64,000 bases of DNA from Streptococcus sciuri (GCF_024814375.1 NZ_JANUXX010000007.1:61453-125452); one strand, 5' to 3'. Positions 10,913 through 20,925 are shown, counted from the first letter of the stretch. A program made the numbers and translations. The notes: generated by a model from the letters alone, not told the origin.

Positions 10913-11720
10913 CTGCTGTCACCTCACTGGCAAAATAGGTTCCAATATTCTCTCCTGAGATTGCTGTCAACATTTTTCTAGGATCTTTACCATTCATCAA
11001 AAGCATTTGTCCCCCCACATCAAACATCATCTGCGCACTTTTGAGCTTACTACGCATACCGCCTGTGCCAAATTTACTACCAGCACCGCCTGCCGATCTC
11101 AAAATATCATCTGTAATCTCTGATACATGACTACGCAGAACAGCATCTTCATAAATTGTGGGATTTTTATCATAGAGCCCATCAACATCTGACAACATAA
11201 TCAACAAGTCCGCCTGTGTAAAACTTGCTACAATAGCAGAAAGGCGATCATTATCACCAAACTTCGTTTGGTGATCCATCTCATCTACACTTATAGCATC
11301 ATTTTCATTGATAATCGGCAGTATCCCCATCTTTAGCAAACTTTCAATAGAATTGGTTACATTTTTCAGACTTTTGGGATATTCGACCACATCACGGGTC
11401 AACAATACCTGTGACACTGTTGTGCTATAATGGTTAAACATCTGCGTATACAGGCTCATCATAGCTACCTGTCCAACACTTGAGATAGCTTGCTGTTGAT
11501 CAATTTCTTTTGGACGTTTCTCTTTATCAAGGACATTTAAACCAAAACCCATAGCACCAGACGAAACCAAAATGACCTCTAAACCTCGGTTCATCAAAGT
11601 GGAGATAACGAAGGCTAAACCGTCAATACTCTCTAAGTTGATTTTACCATTTGGCAAAATTAAGGTACTTGTTCCTACCTTTATGACTAATCGTTTTATA
11701 CTCTCAAAGTTACGTTTCAT
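10899..11720 (-). CDS. proB: Glutamate 5-kinase, predicted leaderless start
   Basis: First enzyme of proline synthesis: phosphorylates glutamate. The kinase domain begins [12 protein letters not shown] and contains [15 protein letters not shown] and [13 protein letters not shown], all typical of ProB. It lacks a C-terminal PUA domain (273 residues), as is common in lactic acid bacteria. The ATG at 11720 is chosen because family members start at MKRNFESIK; an in-frame TTG at 11744 lies upstream of the -10 box and would not be transcribed from it. There is no Shine-Dalgarno, and the -10 box ends 7 bases before the ATG. Confidence 0.93.
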   Translation of the reverse strand: MKRNFESIKRLVIKVGTSTLILPNGKINLESIDGLAFVISTLMNRGLEVILVSSGAMGFGLNVLDKEKRPKEIDQQQAISSVGQVAMMSLYTQMFNHYSTTVSQVLLTRDVVEYPKSLKNVTNSIESLLKMGILPIINENDAISVDEMDHQTKFGDNDRLSAIVASFTQADLLIMLSDVDGLYDKNPTIYEDAVLRSHVSEITDDILRSAGGAGSKFGTGGMRSKLKSAQMMFDVGGQMLLMNGKDPRKMLTAISGENIGTYFASEVTADDDY

Positions 11721-11727
11721 ATTCAAA

Positions 11728-11736
11728 ATTATAACA
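11728..11736 (-). promoter_or_regulatory. Extended -10 promoter of proBA placed at the start codon
   Basis: TGTTATAAT (TGN plus a consensus -10) on the minus strand. Only 7 bases separate it from the proB ATG, so transcription should begin at or next to the A of the ATG. No convincing -35 is seen, which an extended -10 can offset. It lies just after the terminator of the upstream ABC operon. Confidence 0.7.
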
Positions 11737-11746
11737 CAAAGCAAGC

Positions 11747-11777
11747 AAAAAACCTAGATGAGATTATCTAGGCATTT
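11747..11777. terminator. Terminator of the ABC exporter operon
   Basis: Stem CCTAGAT / ATCTAGG with a 6-base loop, T-rich on both sides. It faces the minus-strand permease gene (stop at 11782) and ends just before the proBA promoter. Confidence 0.82.
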
Positions 11778-11781
11778 TTGA

Positions 11782-13371
11782 CTAGTTTACTTTTTTCCAA
11801 AAGATATGGTTAATGAAAAGCTGCAGAACAAGCATCAAGATAGTTGACATAATAAGAATGACACTACTAGTGACAATTGGGCTAGTATTTACTGATACAG
11901 CAAAAGCAAGTATAATCAAGACTATTCCTAGGATAAGCTCACTAAAAAAGAAGAAAGCAGTCAACAGTTGACTATTGCCACGACTAAAGAGCTGATTGAC
12001 ATTTTGCCAGTTGAGACTGAGATGGCGGTAGTCATTGCGGTAAATCAGTTGCCCCTGTAATAAAGAGGAGGACAATATACCCAAAACTAAACTCACAAAT
12101 AAAATAGGAGACATTCTAAGAATAAAGGCTACTAAAAAGAGAAGAAGAGTCACAGGCAAAACTTGAACACCATACAAGACCCAAAATTTTTGTTTGATAA
12201 ATCCCTTAAAAGAAAACGGTAAAGTTCTAAGGTATGTGTAGTTACCTTTTTCTAAAGACAAACCAACACCTAAGATAGACGTTATCTGTGTCAATAAGAA
12301 CCCTAGCATCACACCCACTAGAAAAGCAACCCCAAAGTAATCACTGCTAAAAGATTTGCTAAATCTAAGAATTCCCCCAAAAGAAGAAAATATCATAATA
12401 AAAGGTACGCTATAAGTTTGCACAAGTAAAGACCCATGATTTAAAGTAGAGAGATGATGACGTATCATCTGATGATGCGAGCTTGTTTTTCTTACCTTCT
12501 CTTTAGGCTGTTTTTTGCTAGGGGAAACTTGAGCATAGAGCGTATCTCTATAGTAATTCGGCATGACAATCGTTACAAGTACAACGATGAGCAGTACCGT
12601 CAAACCAATAGCAAACCAATAGTTGAGTAAACTCTCGCTAGACAACGGTGCAAGCACAATATCTACAAAGCCTCTAAAATAAGGTAGAGGAATCATATGA
12701 GCAAGACCATTCCCATCTGTTACCTGTGCATTCGTCCCATTGATATAGAGTAGCAAAATAATGCTCCCAAAACTAACAATAGACGTCAGAATTGTTGAGA
12801 TAAATTTTTTATGACGACTACGAACAATATATCGACCTATGAGACTTGTCGCAAGCAGAGACAGACTAAGGACTGTCACAGATAAAACAAAAAAGTTTAG
12901 AATACCTAGCAAGATAAACCAAAAACGAGATGTCATTTGCCAATAAGCAAAGCAAAAAAGGATTAGAATAGGTAACAAGTACACTAAACTTAGACCCAGA
13001 GAAGCAAGCACCTTCGCTACAAACAATTCTGTTGGTTTTATAGGCAGGGGAACATAGTTTTTTGTATCATCGCTCTCATAAAAAACACTATACATAGCTG
13101 AAAAAGATGTCAGAAAAGCCAGTACTACTAATATCACTATTTGATGCCCTAGTAAATAAGGGTAGTGCTTGTAATCTGCCATCAACAAAAAACAACTAAA
13201 GAAAATCGTCATCATCAACATGAAAAAGACTTGATTTCTTATCATCTCTTTAGCGACTGAAAAGCGTGCTTTTTGTTTTTTCTTCTGCCTTTTACGAATA
13301 TTAGCCAAGTAGGCACTATTAGAGTAGAGGATATTGACCTTGACTAACTCCCAAATCATTGACCATTTCAT
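11782..13371 (-). CDS. ABC transporter permease, large polytopic membrane protein
   Basis: A 529-residue membrane protein with about 12 hydrophobic segments arranged in two halves around a soluble basic loop (about residues 275-310). It belongs with the ATPase gene 17 bases upstream. Architecture resembles large permeases of ABC-2/EcsB-like exporters in Firmicutes. No substrate can be inferred. The N-terminal 45 residues are very basic (KRQKKKQKARF), fitting a cytoplasmic start under the positive-inside rule. Confidence 0.8.
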   Translation of the reverse strand: MKWSMIWELVKVNILYSNSAYLANIRKRQKKKQKARFSVAKEMIRNQVFFMLMMTIFFSCFLLMADYKHYPYLLGHQIVILVVLAFLTSFSAMYSVFYESDDTKNYVPLPIKPTELFVAKVLASLGLSLVYLLPILILFCFAYWQMTSRFWFILLGILNFFVLSVTVLSLSLLATSLIGRYIVRSRHKKFISTILTSIVSFGSIILLLYINGTNAQVTDGNGLAHMIPLPYFRGFVDIVLAPLSSESLLNYWFAIGLTVLLIVVLVTIVMPNYYRDTLYAQVSPSKKQPKEKVRKTSSHHQMIRHHLSTLNHGSLLVQTYSVPFIMIFSSFGGILRFSKSFSSDYFGVAFLVGVMLGFLLTQITSILGVGLSLEKGNYTYLRTLPFSFKGFIKQKFWVLYGVQVLPVTLLLFLVAFILRMSPILFVSLVLGILSSSLLQGQLIYRNDYRHLSLNWQNVNQLFSRGNSQLLTAFFFFSELILGIVLIILAFAVSVNTSPIVTSSVILIMSTILMLVLQLFINHIFWKKVN

Positions 13372-13388
13372 AATAACCTCCTAACCCT

Positions 13389-14120
13389 TTAATCTTCTTG
13401 TGCTTTTCTACCAGCTAGCTCCAGATAAATCGTCTCCAAATCTTTGTTTGAGTAGCGATTCTTTAGCTCCTCGATGCTACCAACATAGATGAGTTTCCCT
13501 TTTTTTAGAATGCCAATACGGTGGCAAAGCTGCTCAGCCACCGCTAAAACGTGTGTTGAAAAGATGACGCTGTTACCTTCTTTTGCGTGCGTTTTCATCA
13601 TTTCTTTTAAATCATAAGAGGCTTGTGGATCAAGTCCGATTAAGGGTTCATCTAAAACCCAAATATCAGGATTTGAGACTAAAGCTCCAATAACAATAAC
13701 TTTTTGACGCATTCCATGTGAAAAGCTGTCAATGACGCCATAACGTTGCTCATCGAGCTCAAAAAGAGTGACCAACTGGTCAATGCGTTCTTTTGCTTGG
13801 CTGCTAGGAACATCGTAAACTGCCGCTAAAAACTGCCAATACTCCTGCGCTGTCAGATTTAAGAAAATATCGGGAGAATCAGGTACATAGCCTATCTTAC
13901 GCTTAATGTCATCTCTATGCTCAGATAATAACAAATCATCCACATAAACCTCACCATAGGTTGCATCGATAATGGATGTCAAAATACTAATAGTCGTTGT
14001 CTTTCCGGCGCCATTGTGTCCTATCAATCCAAAAATTTCACCATCATTGATAGTGAGGTTGAGATCACTAAGAGCCTCCTTTTCATCGTACAATTTCGAA
14101 ACATGCTCAAACCTTATCAT
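13389..14120 (-). CDS. ABC transporter ATP-binding protein (exporter type)
   Basis: A 243-residue ATPase with Walker A GHNGAGKTT (about residue 34), Q-loop in GYVPDSPDIF, signature FSHGMRQK, Walker B IWVLDEP and an H-loop STHVL. The GH-N-GAGKTTT and HGMRQ forms are typical of ABC-2/EcsA-type exporters rather than importers. It forms a two-gene operon with the permease at 11782-13371. Ribosome site GAGGAGGGGAG is strong. Cargo unknown. Confidence 0.88.
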   Translation of the reverse strand: MIRFEHVSKLYDEKEALSDLNLTINDGEIFGLIGHNGAGKTTTISILTSIIDATYGEVYVDDLLLSEHRDDIKRKIGYVPDSPDIFLNLTAQEYWQFLAAVYDVPSSQAKERIDQLVTLFELDEQRYGVIDSFSHGMRQKVIVIGALVSNPDIWVLDEPLIGLDPQASYDLKEMMKTHAKEGNSVIFSTHVLAVAEQLCHRIGILKKGKLIYVGSIEELKNRYSNKDLETIYLELAGRKAQED

Positions 14121-14252
14121 ATCTCCCCTCCTCTAATTTCTACTAAACAAGTATTTGTTTGTTCTATAAAATAAATACAATCTCCTTGTTACGATTGTAC
14201 TCTTCTTTGAAAGCATTGTCAAGCGCTTCTAAACAATACTACAGTGACACAA

Positions 14253-14276
14253 AAGCTCTTGCCAAGGCAAGAGCTT
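14253..14276 (-). terminator. Terminator after the DUF896 gene
   Basis: Perfect 11-bp stem AAGCTCTTGCC / GGCAAGAGCTT with a 2-base centre, TTTT on the minus strand. It lies 4 bases after the DUF896 stop and ends the glyQS-DUF896 unit. Confidence 0.82.
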
Positions 14277-14279
14277 CTT

Positions 14280-14537
14280 CTAGGAATTTGGATCATCTAA
14301 ACTGCGTCCATGCAGACCTTTTTCACGCTGAATTTGACGTAACTTTTCAGGAGTGATATCATTTCCTTTTTCGTCTACTATCTTGATGCCTTCAATGTGA
14401 TGGCGAACAGCTCGACGATAGCCTTCAATGTATTCTTTACGAAGATTGGCTTGTTCTATTTTCTCTTCAGATGTTAATCCCTCTTCTTTTTTCTTTTTAG
14501 CAAGCTCGTTAATACGAGCGATTTTATTGGCATCCAT
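14280..14537 (-). CDS. DUF896 (UPF0291/YnzC-like) small protein
   Basis: An 85-residue charged helical protein beginning [20 protein letters not shown], the conserved start of the DUF896 family. The family is cytoplasmic and of unclear function; the B. subtilis member YnzC is LexA-regulated. It follows glyS by 18 bases with an AAAGGAGA ribosome site, so it is probably the last gene of the T-box-controlled glyQS transcript, as seen in other streptococci. Confidence 0.87.
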   Translation of the reverse strand: MDANKIARINELAKKKKEEGLTSEEKIEQANLRKEYIEGYRRAVRHHIEGIKIVDEKGNDITPEKLRQIQREKGLHGRSLDDPNS

Positions 14538-14555
14538 AATATTCTCCTTTAACGT

Positions 14556-16595
14556 TTACTTTGTATTGAGTTTATTAAAGGCTGCAATTTGACTAGCTTT
14601 TGCCACAAGACTGGAAAGCAGTGCTAAGCGGTTGTTTTTAAGAGATTCCTCTTCTGCCATGACCATTGTATTGTCAAAGAAAGCATCAATGACTGGGCTA
14701 AGTGCAAAAAGTTTATCTAAATTTTCTGTCATCTCATTTGATAGATCTAAACTATTGACAGCATCATACAAAGCTTTTTCTTCATCGTTTTCAAACAAGC
14801 TAGGATCAACTAAACCACTGTTCTCTGCTTTTTCAGCTAGGTTAAAGACACGTGAGAGACTCTCAACAGCCGCCTTATAGTCAGATGTATTACTCTTTTT
14901 AGCAAGTGCTTGACTAGCTGCTAACATCGCTCCCACAATATAAGTAGATGAGGCTAACGTCGCTTCTCTGATGTCTTTTGCGATGTTACTATCCATCATT
15001 TTTTCAATGCGAGCTACTACAAAGTCCATCACTTGATCTTTATGAGCATACTCTAGGCTCTCAAAGCTAAGGGTATACAAATCTGTTATCAACTCATCCA
15101 GTGGAATATCCCAGCCAAAGGCATCCAAAATGCGAACAATGCCTTGTGTCGCACGACGTAGAGCATAAGGGTCATTCGAACCACTTGGAATAAGACCAAC
15201 AGAAAAGAATGACAACACTGTATCAAGCTTATCAGCAATAGATAAAATTGCACCAACCTTAGTCTCAGGAAGTGCACCGTCTGCTGAATTTGGTAGGTAA
15301 TGCTCACGAATAGCAGTCGCAACCATTTCAGACTCACCAGCAAGAACAGCATATTTCTCACCCATAATTCCTTGCAACTCATCAAATTCGCCCACCATAC
15401 CAGTTAATAAATCAAACTTGTAGATAGATGCTGCACGCAAGACAGCCTCTTTTTCATCAGCTGTCAAGCCTGCTTTTTCAGCCAGATAGTCAGCTATTAC
15501 CTTGGTGCGCTCCATGTGAGCAAACAAAGAACCGATTTTTTCATGAAAAGTAACGTGCTTGAGTTTTTCAACCAAGTCTGAAATGAGCAATTTTTGGTCT
15601 TCATGCCAGAAGAAAGCGCCATCTTCTAACCTTGCAACCAACACTTTTTCATTTCCTTTGATGACATTATCAAGAAAGTTACTATCACCATTACGCACAG
15701 AGATAAAGTTTGGGAGGAGTTTGCCTGACTTGTCACGCACAACAAAGTAACGTTGATGATTCTTCATAGAAGTCACTAAAACTTCCTCTGGAACAGCTAA
15801 GTATTTTTCATCAAAAGAACCCATAAATGCCGTTGGATACTCCACTAGATTGAGAACCTCATCAAGTAAGTCATCATCAATCTCAACAGTTACATCATGT
15901 TCTTTTTCTATCGCCTCAATTTGTGAGATAATCATGGCTTTACGTTCCTTGCTATCTGCGATAACAAAAGCATGACGTAGATCCTCTTCATAAGAATCCG
16001 CCGAAGAAATCTCTACTTCTGTTCCTAAAAAACGATGTCCTCGACTCGTACGTCCTGATTTAATATCCAGAAAATCAAGGGAGAGAGCCTCATTATCAAG
16101 AAGAACAATCAAGGTATGAACAGGACGGATATACTCAAAGGTATTGTTTGCCCAGTGCATATTAACAGGAAAGCTCAGATTCTTTAGGACACTAGTGACA
16201 TTATCAAGAACAGAACGAGCTGATTTTCCTTCTTCGTGCTTTGTCACATAAACATACTCTTCGCCTTTTACTTTACGAAATGTAATGTCTGCAACAGTTA
16301 ATCCCTTACCACGTACAAATCCTTCAGCTGCCTTAGTAAAATTGCCATCGCTATCAAGAGCGATTTTCTTAGCAGGACCTTTGAAATCTTCCTCTAAGTC
16401 AGACTGTTTATCAGACAAGCCTTTGACTCTCACGGCTAAGCGACGTGGTGTTGAAAATACCTCAATATGATCAAAAGTAAGACGATTCTCAGTTAGATAT
16501 GCCCTCATCCTTTCTCCAAGTTGTTCCATTGCAGATGTTACTACGTAAGCTGGCATCTCTTCTAGTCCTAGTTCGACAAGTAAATTATGGGTCAT
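14556..16595 (-). CDS. glyS: Glycyl-tRNA synthetase beta subunit
   Basis: Subunit of the alpha2-beta2 bacterial glycyl-tRNA synthetase; contributes tRNA recognition. 679 residues, the expected size. Starts [16 protein letters not shown], the family signature, and contains the HD-like and anticodon-binding-like C-terminal regions. It lies 13 bases after glyQ and shares its T-box leader. No disruption seen. Confidence 0.97.
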   Translation of the reverse strand: MTHNLLVELGLEEMPAYVVTSAMEQLGERMRAYLTENRLTFDHIEVFSTPRRLAVRVKGLSDKQSDLEEDFKGPAKKIALDSDGNFTKAAEGFVRGKGLTVADITFRKVKGEEYVYVTKHEEGKSARSVLDNVTSVLKNLSFPVNMHWANNTFEYIRPVHTLIVLLDNEALSLDFLDIKSGRTSRGHRFLGTEVEISSADSYEEDLRHAFVIADSKERKAMIISQIEAIEKEHDVTVEIDDDLLDEVLNLVEYPTAFMGSFDEKYLAVPEEVLVTSMKNHQRYFVVRDKSGKLLPNFISVRNGDSNFLDNVIKGNEKVLVARLEDGAFFWHEDQKLLISDLVEKLKHVTFHEKIGSLFAHMERTKVIADYLAEKAGLTADEKEAVLRAASIYKFDLLTGMVGEFDELQGIMGEKYAVLAGESEMVATAIREHYLPNSADGALPETKVGAILSIADKLDTVLSFFSVGLIPSGSNDPYALRRATQGIVRILDAFGWDIPLDELITDLYTLSFESLEYAHKDQVMDFVVARIEKMMDSNIAKDIREATLASSTYIVGAMLAASQALAKKSNTSDYKAAVESLSRVFNLAEKAENSGLVDPSLFENDEEKALYDAVNSLDLSNEMTENLDKLFALSPVIDAFFDNTMVMAEEESLKNNRLALLSSLVAKASQIAAFNKLNTK

Positions 16596-16608
16596 GATAT
16601 CTCCTTTC

Positions 16609-17523
16609 TTAGTCCTCTTTTCCTAATAACTGGCGACGTGTCTCTTCGTCAAGAAGTGGATAACCTAGACGCTTACGCTCAGCAACAAAAGTCTTCGCTA
16701 CAACACGGGCTAAATTACGAATACGAGCAATATAGCCTGCACGTTCAGTTACAGAAACAGCACCACGTGCATCAAGAAGATTAAAGGTATGTGAACACTT
16801 CAGCACATAGTCATAAGCAGGATGAACTAAATGTTCTTCTAACGCACGCTTGGCTTCAGCTTCAAACTTGTCAAAATTTTCAAGCAACATGGCTTGATTA
16901 GACACTTCAAAACTATATTTGGAGTGTTCATATTCCGGTTGTTTAAAGATTTCGCCATACTTAACACCAGAAGCCCACTCGATATCATAAACAGAATCCA
17001 CCTCTTGGATATAAGATGCCAAACGTTCCAAACCGTAGGTTACTTCTGCAGTGACTGGCTGGGTGGGAAGCCCGCCAACTTGTTGGAAGTAAGTAAACTG
17101 TGTGATTTCCATACCGTCTAACCATACCTCCCAACCTAGACCTGCCGATCCTGTAGATGGGTTTTCCCAGTTATCCTCAACAAAGCGAATATCGTGTTCA
17201 AGGGGATTAATTCCCAAAAGCTCTAAGGACTTGAGATAGAGTTCTTGAATATTACTTGGACTTGGTTTCATAACCACTTGGAACTGGTGATGTTGGTAGA
17301 GACGGTTTGGATTTTCCCCATAACGTCCATCTGCAGGTCGACGACTAGGCTCTACATAAGCAGCATTCCATGGTTCAGGACCTATAGCACGCAAGAAAGT
17401 ATAGGGACTCATCGTTCCCGCCCCTTTTTCATTATCATAAGCCTGCATTAGCATGCACCCCTGATCATTCCAATATTGTTGGAGCGTCAGAATAATTTCT
17501 TGGAAAGTTAATTTTTGAGACAT
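16609..17523 (-). CDS. glyQ: Glycyl-tRNA synthetase alpha subunit
   Basis: Catalytic class II subunit that activates glycine and charges tRNA-Gly. 304 residues, normal length. Class II motif regions are recognisable in [19 protein letters not shown] and [20 protein letters not shown]. Followed directly by glyS. Expression should depend on uncharged tRNA-Gly through the T-box leader that precedes it. Confidence 0.97.
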   Translation of the reverse strand: MSQKLTFQEIILTLQQYWNDQGCMLMQAYDNEKGAGTMSPYTFLRAIGPEPWNAAYVEPSRRPADGRYGENPNRLYQHHQFQVVMKPSPSNIQELYLKSLELLGINPLEHDIRFVEDNWENPSTGSAGLGWEVWLDGMEITQFTYFQQVGGLPTQPVTAEVTYGLERLASYIQEVDSVYDIEWASGVKYGEIFKQPEYEHSKYSFEVSNQAMLLENFDKFEAEAKRALEEHLVHPAYDYVLKCSHTFNLLDARGAVSVTERAGYIARIRNLARVVAKTFVAERKRLGYPLLDEETRRQLLGKED

Positions 17524-17746
17524 CTTAGTCTGTATCCTCCTATCAACCTAATATGAGCGATAAACAAAAAGAACCGCCACACTCCTATGTAAACATAGGG
17601 GCGTTGGTACGCGGTTCCACCCTAATTTATAGCTTCATTGGTTTATAAAACATAGCAAAAGAGCGCCAATCACGCAAAATTCTACTTGGCTCACACCAAC
17701 TCCAAGCTCGCTAAAGAAAATATCAAGCGTCATTTTCTCTTTTCAC
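17524..17746 (-). promoter_or_regulatory. T-box leader controlling glyQS
   Basis: The minus-strand leader contains the T-box sequence AGGGTGGAACCGCG at 17610-17623, preceded by a structured Stem I region and followed by an inverted repeat (CCTATG-TTTA-CATAGG with outer AACCGC/GCGGTT pairing) ending in TTTTTG around 17560-17570, which is the terminator. Uncharged tRNA-Gly binding should favour the antiterminator. A GGC at about 17673-17675 lies in the Stem I region and could be the specifier, but I have not proved the fold. Confidence 0.92.
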
Positions 17747-17752
17747 GAATTT

Positions 17753-17781
17753 ATTGTAGCAAAAATAATGAATTTTGTCCA
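17753..17781 (-). promoter_or_regulatory. Promoter of the glyQS T-box transcript
   Basis: Minus-strand -35 TGGACA (17776-17781), 17-base spacer, -10 TACAAT (17753-17758). The predicted transcription start is near 17746, just upstream of Stem I of the T-box. Confidence 0.8.
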
Positions 17782-17794
17782 TACTTACAAATAT

Positions 17795-18637
17795 TTAAAA
17801 ATCAACTTTATCTGGATCAGCTGCCCCTGAAACACCAGAAAGCGTATCAAGCGCTTGCATATCCTCAAAACTTAGCGCAACTTGTGGCACTTCTAAATTA
17901 GACACGATACGCTCAGGTGTTACAGACTTCGGCAATGGTAAAAAACCATGTGCTAAACTCCAAGCAAGTGCTAGCTGAGCGACAGTAACCTGATAGTTTT
18001 CAGCCAATCTTTTAGCCGTTGGATGACTAAAGAGTTCACCCTGACCAAAAGGTCCCCATGCTTCTAATAAAATCTTTTTATCTTTACAAAAAGATACTAC
18101 TTCTTCTTGTAAAACACCAGGTGCTAGACGGATTTGATTAACTGCAGGAACAATAGTAGCTGTTTCAAATAATGCTTCTAAGTGATGCACCATAAAGTTA
18201 CTAACACCAATTGAGCGCACACGCCCAAGCGCCACTTCTTCTTCAAGAGCTTTCCAAATATCAGCATTACGCCGTTTCCATGATCCATCACGCAGAGATT
18301 TAGGATTTGGCCAATGAACTAAATACAAATCAACATAGTCAAGACCTAATTTAGACAAAGACGCATTCAACGCTTGATGTGCCTCTTGCTTAGTATGAGC
18401 TGTATTCCATAGTTTTGTGGTGATAAAAAGTTCGTCACGTTCCAGACCTGAGTCCTTGATGGCACGTCCAACGCTTTCCTCATTACCATAGATAGCTGCC
18501 GTATCAATATGGCGATAACCTGCTTGAAGAGCAGATAAAGTCGATTTATAAGCTTCTTCTCCATCCCTTGCTTTAAAGGTTCCAAAACCAATAGCAGGTA
18601 TCGTTTTTCCATTATTTAGAGTATACATTTTCATCAT
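17795..18637 (-). CDS. Aldo/keto reductase
   Basis: Cytoplasmic NADPH-dependent oxidoreductase of the AKR superfamily (280 residues). Visible motifs: GFGTFKA near the N-terminus, DTAAIYGNE with the catalytic Asp and Tyr, the active-site Lys in TKLWNT, the His in LVHWPNP, and GVSNF. The C-terminal block LPLPKSVTPERI is the cofactor-binding signature. It resembles the 2,5-diketo-gluconate/methylglyoxal reductase group; the true substrate cannot be told. It appears monocistronic, with a GGGAGGT ribosome site. Confidence 0.93.
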   Translation of the reverse strand: MMKMYTLNNGKTIPAIGFGTFKARDGEEAYKSTLSALQAGYRHIDTAAIYGNEESVGRAIKDSGLERDELFITTKLWNTAHTKQEAHQALNASLSKLGLDYVDLYLVHWPNPKSLRDGSWKRRNADIWKALEEEVALGRVRSIGVSNFMVHHLEALFETATIVPAVNQIRLAPGVLQEEVVSFCKDKKILLEAWGPFGQGELFSHPTAKRLAENYQVTVAQLALAWSLAHGFLPLPKSVTPERIVSNLEVPQVALSFEDMQALDTLSGVSGAADPDKVDF

Positions 18638-18807
18638 AGTGACCTCCCTTTATTACCAAGTTTAGCTTTTTTTAGACATTGCGTCAATACATTTTCCTCT
18701 CAACACAGACCGTTCATTCCTATTTAGATTTATTTGTTCTTCATTTTATCTTTTCTTTTAATCCATTTAAGAGTATAATAAAGAGGAATACTTTTTAAGG
18801 AGTTCCC

Positions 18808-19368
18808 ATGAAACAGTCAAAGAGTGAATTTCTCTTCTTTATTTTGAGTCTTCTGTTAGTCCTCTTTTTAGGAGCAGCCTTTTTCATCTTTAGAGATACA
18901 GGTAATAAGTCTGAGAAGATTAGCCATCAAGCAACTAGTCAATCTAGCACTACTACTTCTAACTCTTCTAGCGAAGACACTACTAGCATTGAACAGAGTT
19001 TGATAAATCTCAAAGCTCAACCAACACAAGATGGTATCACATCTCTTCAAGCTGAGATTGATAAGGTGAGTGATAACACTAAAAAAGCACAATTGCAAGA
19101 AGAACTTAATGTTATCTCGGCAAATCTTGCTATCACAACTGCAGATAGTCTACGTACCAAAGATAGTGTCGCAAATGCTCAAGTAGCCATTGACAAGGTC
19201 AGTGATGCGACTGCTAAAGCAAATTTACAAGCAGAGCTAGACCCTATCAAACAAGCAGTATCAACAGCTACCACAACGCAAACTTACACGAATACGAATA
19301 CTTATAATACCTATAATCAAGAAGAAAGTGACTCAACCGATTTGACCACAGATGACGATACCGAATGA
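18808..19368 (+). CDS. Membrane-anchored extracellular protein with two helical repeats
   Basis: A 186-residue protein: short basic start, one membrane segment (about residues 10-28), a Ser/Thr-rich linker, two similar helical units and a Thr/Asn/Asp-rich tail. The repeats are visible as EIDKVSDNTKKAQLQEELNVI and AIDKVSDATAKANLQAELDPI, about 45 residues apart. No LPxTG motif or lipobox, so it is likely held by its uncleaved N-terminal helix with the repeats outside. I do not recognise a named family; the repeats recall modules found in streptococcal surface proteins. Start chosen from AAGGAG 7 bases upstream. Confidence 0.8.
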   Translation: MKQSKSEFLFFILSLLLVLFLGAAFFIFRDTGNKSEKISHQATSQSSTTTSNSSSEDTTSIEQSLINLKAQPTQDGITSLQAEIDKVSDNTKKAQLQEELNVISANLAITTADSLRTKDSVANAQVAIDKVSDATAKANLQAELDPIKQAVSTATTTQTYTNTNTYNTYNQEESDSTDLTTDDDTE

Positions 19369-19398
19369 CAGCCTTTCATATAAAAAGAAAACGATTAT

Positions 19399-19425
19399 AA
19401 AAATCTGAGTTATACTCAGATTTTT
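19399..19425. terminator. Terminator after the repeat protein gene
   Basis: Perfect 12-bp stem AAAAATCTGAGT / ACTCAGATTTTT with a 3-base loop. It serves the plus-strand gene and overlaps the 3' end of the converging degV pseudogene. Confidence 0.85.
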
Positions 19426-19916
19426 ATTGTTGCATAACCAATCATCACTCCACCCCGCTCAGCGTAAAAACTGCATAAAACAGACGTCGGATAAATTAAA
19501 ATGGTTGCTTCTGGAAAGTCACTTTCAATAAGTTTTGTCAATTACTGACAAAACTTATCATTATCTTGATAAGCGATGACAAAGCGACCACCTATATAGC
19601 CTCTATTTTTCAATTCCTGATAAATTTTTTGAAGAGTCTTTTTAAATCCACGTTGTTTTTCTAGTACTTCTAGCGTTCTCTCCTTGCTCGCCTCACCAAC
19701 CAAGCGAATGTTCAAAAGCCCCACAACTGTACCTACTACTTTTGATAAGCAATCATTTTTCACAAGATCATCCACCTTAGATAGAGCAAACAAAAGTTTT
19801 GTTTGCTTTTGATAGTGAGTGAGTTCCCCAGCCACCTCATCTAATGGTAATGTCATAATATCACAAGCCGAATCGGCTACAATTTTCCAAGTCGCTATCT
19901 TCCCCCTTACTCTCAT
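19416..19916 (-). pseudogene. Decayed DegV-family fatty-acid-binding protein gene
   Basis: The frame begins with the DegV start TWKIVADSACDI, then jumps directly to the C-terminal half (LSKVVGTVVGLLNIR, RGYIGGRFVIAYQDNDKFCQ). About 130-140 residues of the usual 280 are missing. After KFCQ an in-frame TAA at 19542-19544 interrupts it, yet the same frame continues with LTKLIESDFPEATILIYPTS and FYAERGGVMIGYAT, the normal DegV end. A ribosome site AAGGGGGA precedes GCG-ACT-TGG where a native ATG-ACT-TGG start would be expected. So there is an internal deletion, a nonsense codon and probably a lost start. Confidence 0.85.
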
Positions 19917-20106
19917 TTGGTTTGATAAAACAAAGTATTATTACTTAGAAATAAGAACAAACTGTAACACCCCATCTAAAAGTGTCACTTCATCACAGTA
20001 TCTCACTTTCTTTACCTTTTAAGTATTTGAAAATATTCTAATACGACGAACATCATCCGTTAGAAAACGACTACTTGAAAATAAAACCTCAATCTTTTCA
20101 TTTTAT

Positions 20107-20925
20107 TTATCGACCCAGCAAAGCATAATCATAAATTGCCTTAGCAACCCCACAATCATCGTTTGAATTTGTCGTGTAGCGACATCTTCTTTTAATGTCA
20201 TCTGAAGCATTGCCCATAGCAACACTGACACCTACAAATGCTAACATTTCAACATCATTGGCCGCATCTCCCAGTGCCATAATCTCAGAAGGTGCAATGT
20301 GTAGTTTTCTAGCCAACTGTTTGAGCCCACTTGCTTTTGATATACCTTGTGGTAAGATTTCGTAAATATATTCCTGGCTTCTCACCGTACTGAAATCCTG
20401 CGATAATTCCTTGTCAACATCGGCTTGAAAAACATCAAGAGAGGCTTTTTTAGCCATATACATCGCTTGAAAAATTATCTCACCCTCTTTTTTGAGCTCA
20501 AACTCATCAATAGCTCTAGCAGTATCAAAAACCAAACTAGCATCATACTGTACTAGATCTGGCACTTCATCAGCTAAAACATAATAACTCTTATCCCCCG
20601 TTAAAGTCAAATACACGTCATCATAGGAAGCACAAGTTCTATTCAAACGCTTGATTTCAGCATAACTAAGCTCTTCTGAAACAATTAAATCCCAGTTTTT
20701 AGTATTATAAACACTACAACCATTATTCATGATGATATACTCTTCATCCGTAAGTCCCAGTTGCTCAAAATAAGGTACAATTCCAGATTTTGGACGTCCT
20801 GTACACAAGACAATCTTAATTCCTTTCTTGCTAGCTTGTTGAAGAGCAACAATATTTTCTGTAGGAATTTGCTTTTGACTATTGAGAAGAGTTCCATCCA
20901 TATCTATTGCTATTAGCTTAATCAT
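20107..20925 (-). CDS. Cof-type HAD-family phosphatase
   Basis: A 272-residue class IIB HAD hydrolase. Motif I is DMDGTLLNS at residues 8-16, motif II is CTGRPKSG, the conserved Lys lies in GISKASGL, and motif IV is ALGDAANDVEML. Such enzymes dephosphorylate sugar phosphates or other small metabolites; YidA-type members are closest in form. Monocistronic on the minus strand; neighbours give no hint of the substrate. Confidence 0.9.
   Translation of the reverse strand: MIKLIAIDMDGTLLNSQKQIPTENIVALQQASKKGIKIVLCTGRPKSGIVPYFEQLGLTDEEYIIMNNGCSVYNTKNWDLIVSEELSYAEIKRLNRTCASYDDVYLTLTGDKSYYVLADEVPDLVQYDASLVFDTARAIDEFELKKEGEIIFQAMYMAKKASLDVFQADVDKELSQDFSTVRSQEYIYEILPQGISKASGLKQLARKLHIAPSEIMALGDAANDVEMLAFVGVSVAMGNASDDIKRRCRYTTNSNDDCGVAKAIYDYALLGR

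Noticed and set aside
18808..19098. Repeats in the 186-residue protein as a tandem DNA repeat
   Set aside because: The two units are similar at protein level only and not strongly at DNA level.
20019..20106. Short minus frame reading IEVLFSSSRFLTDDVRRIRI
   Set aside because: Looks protein-like but has no start, no ribosome site and only about 25 codons; at most a gene remnant.
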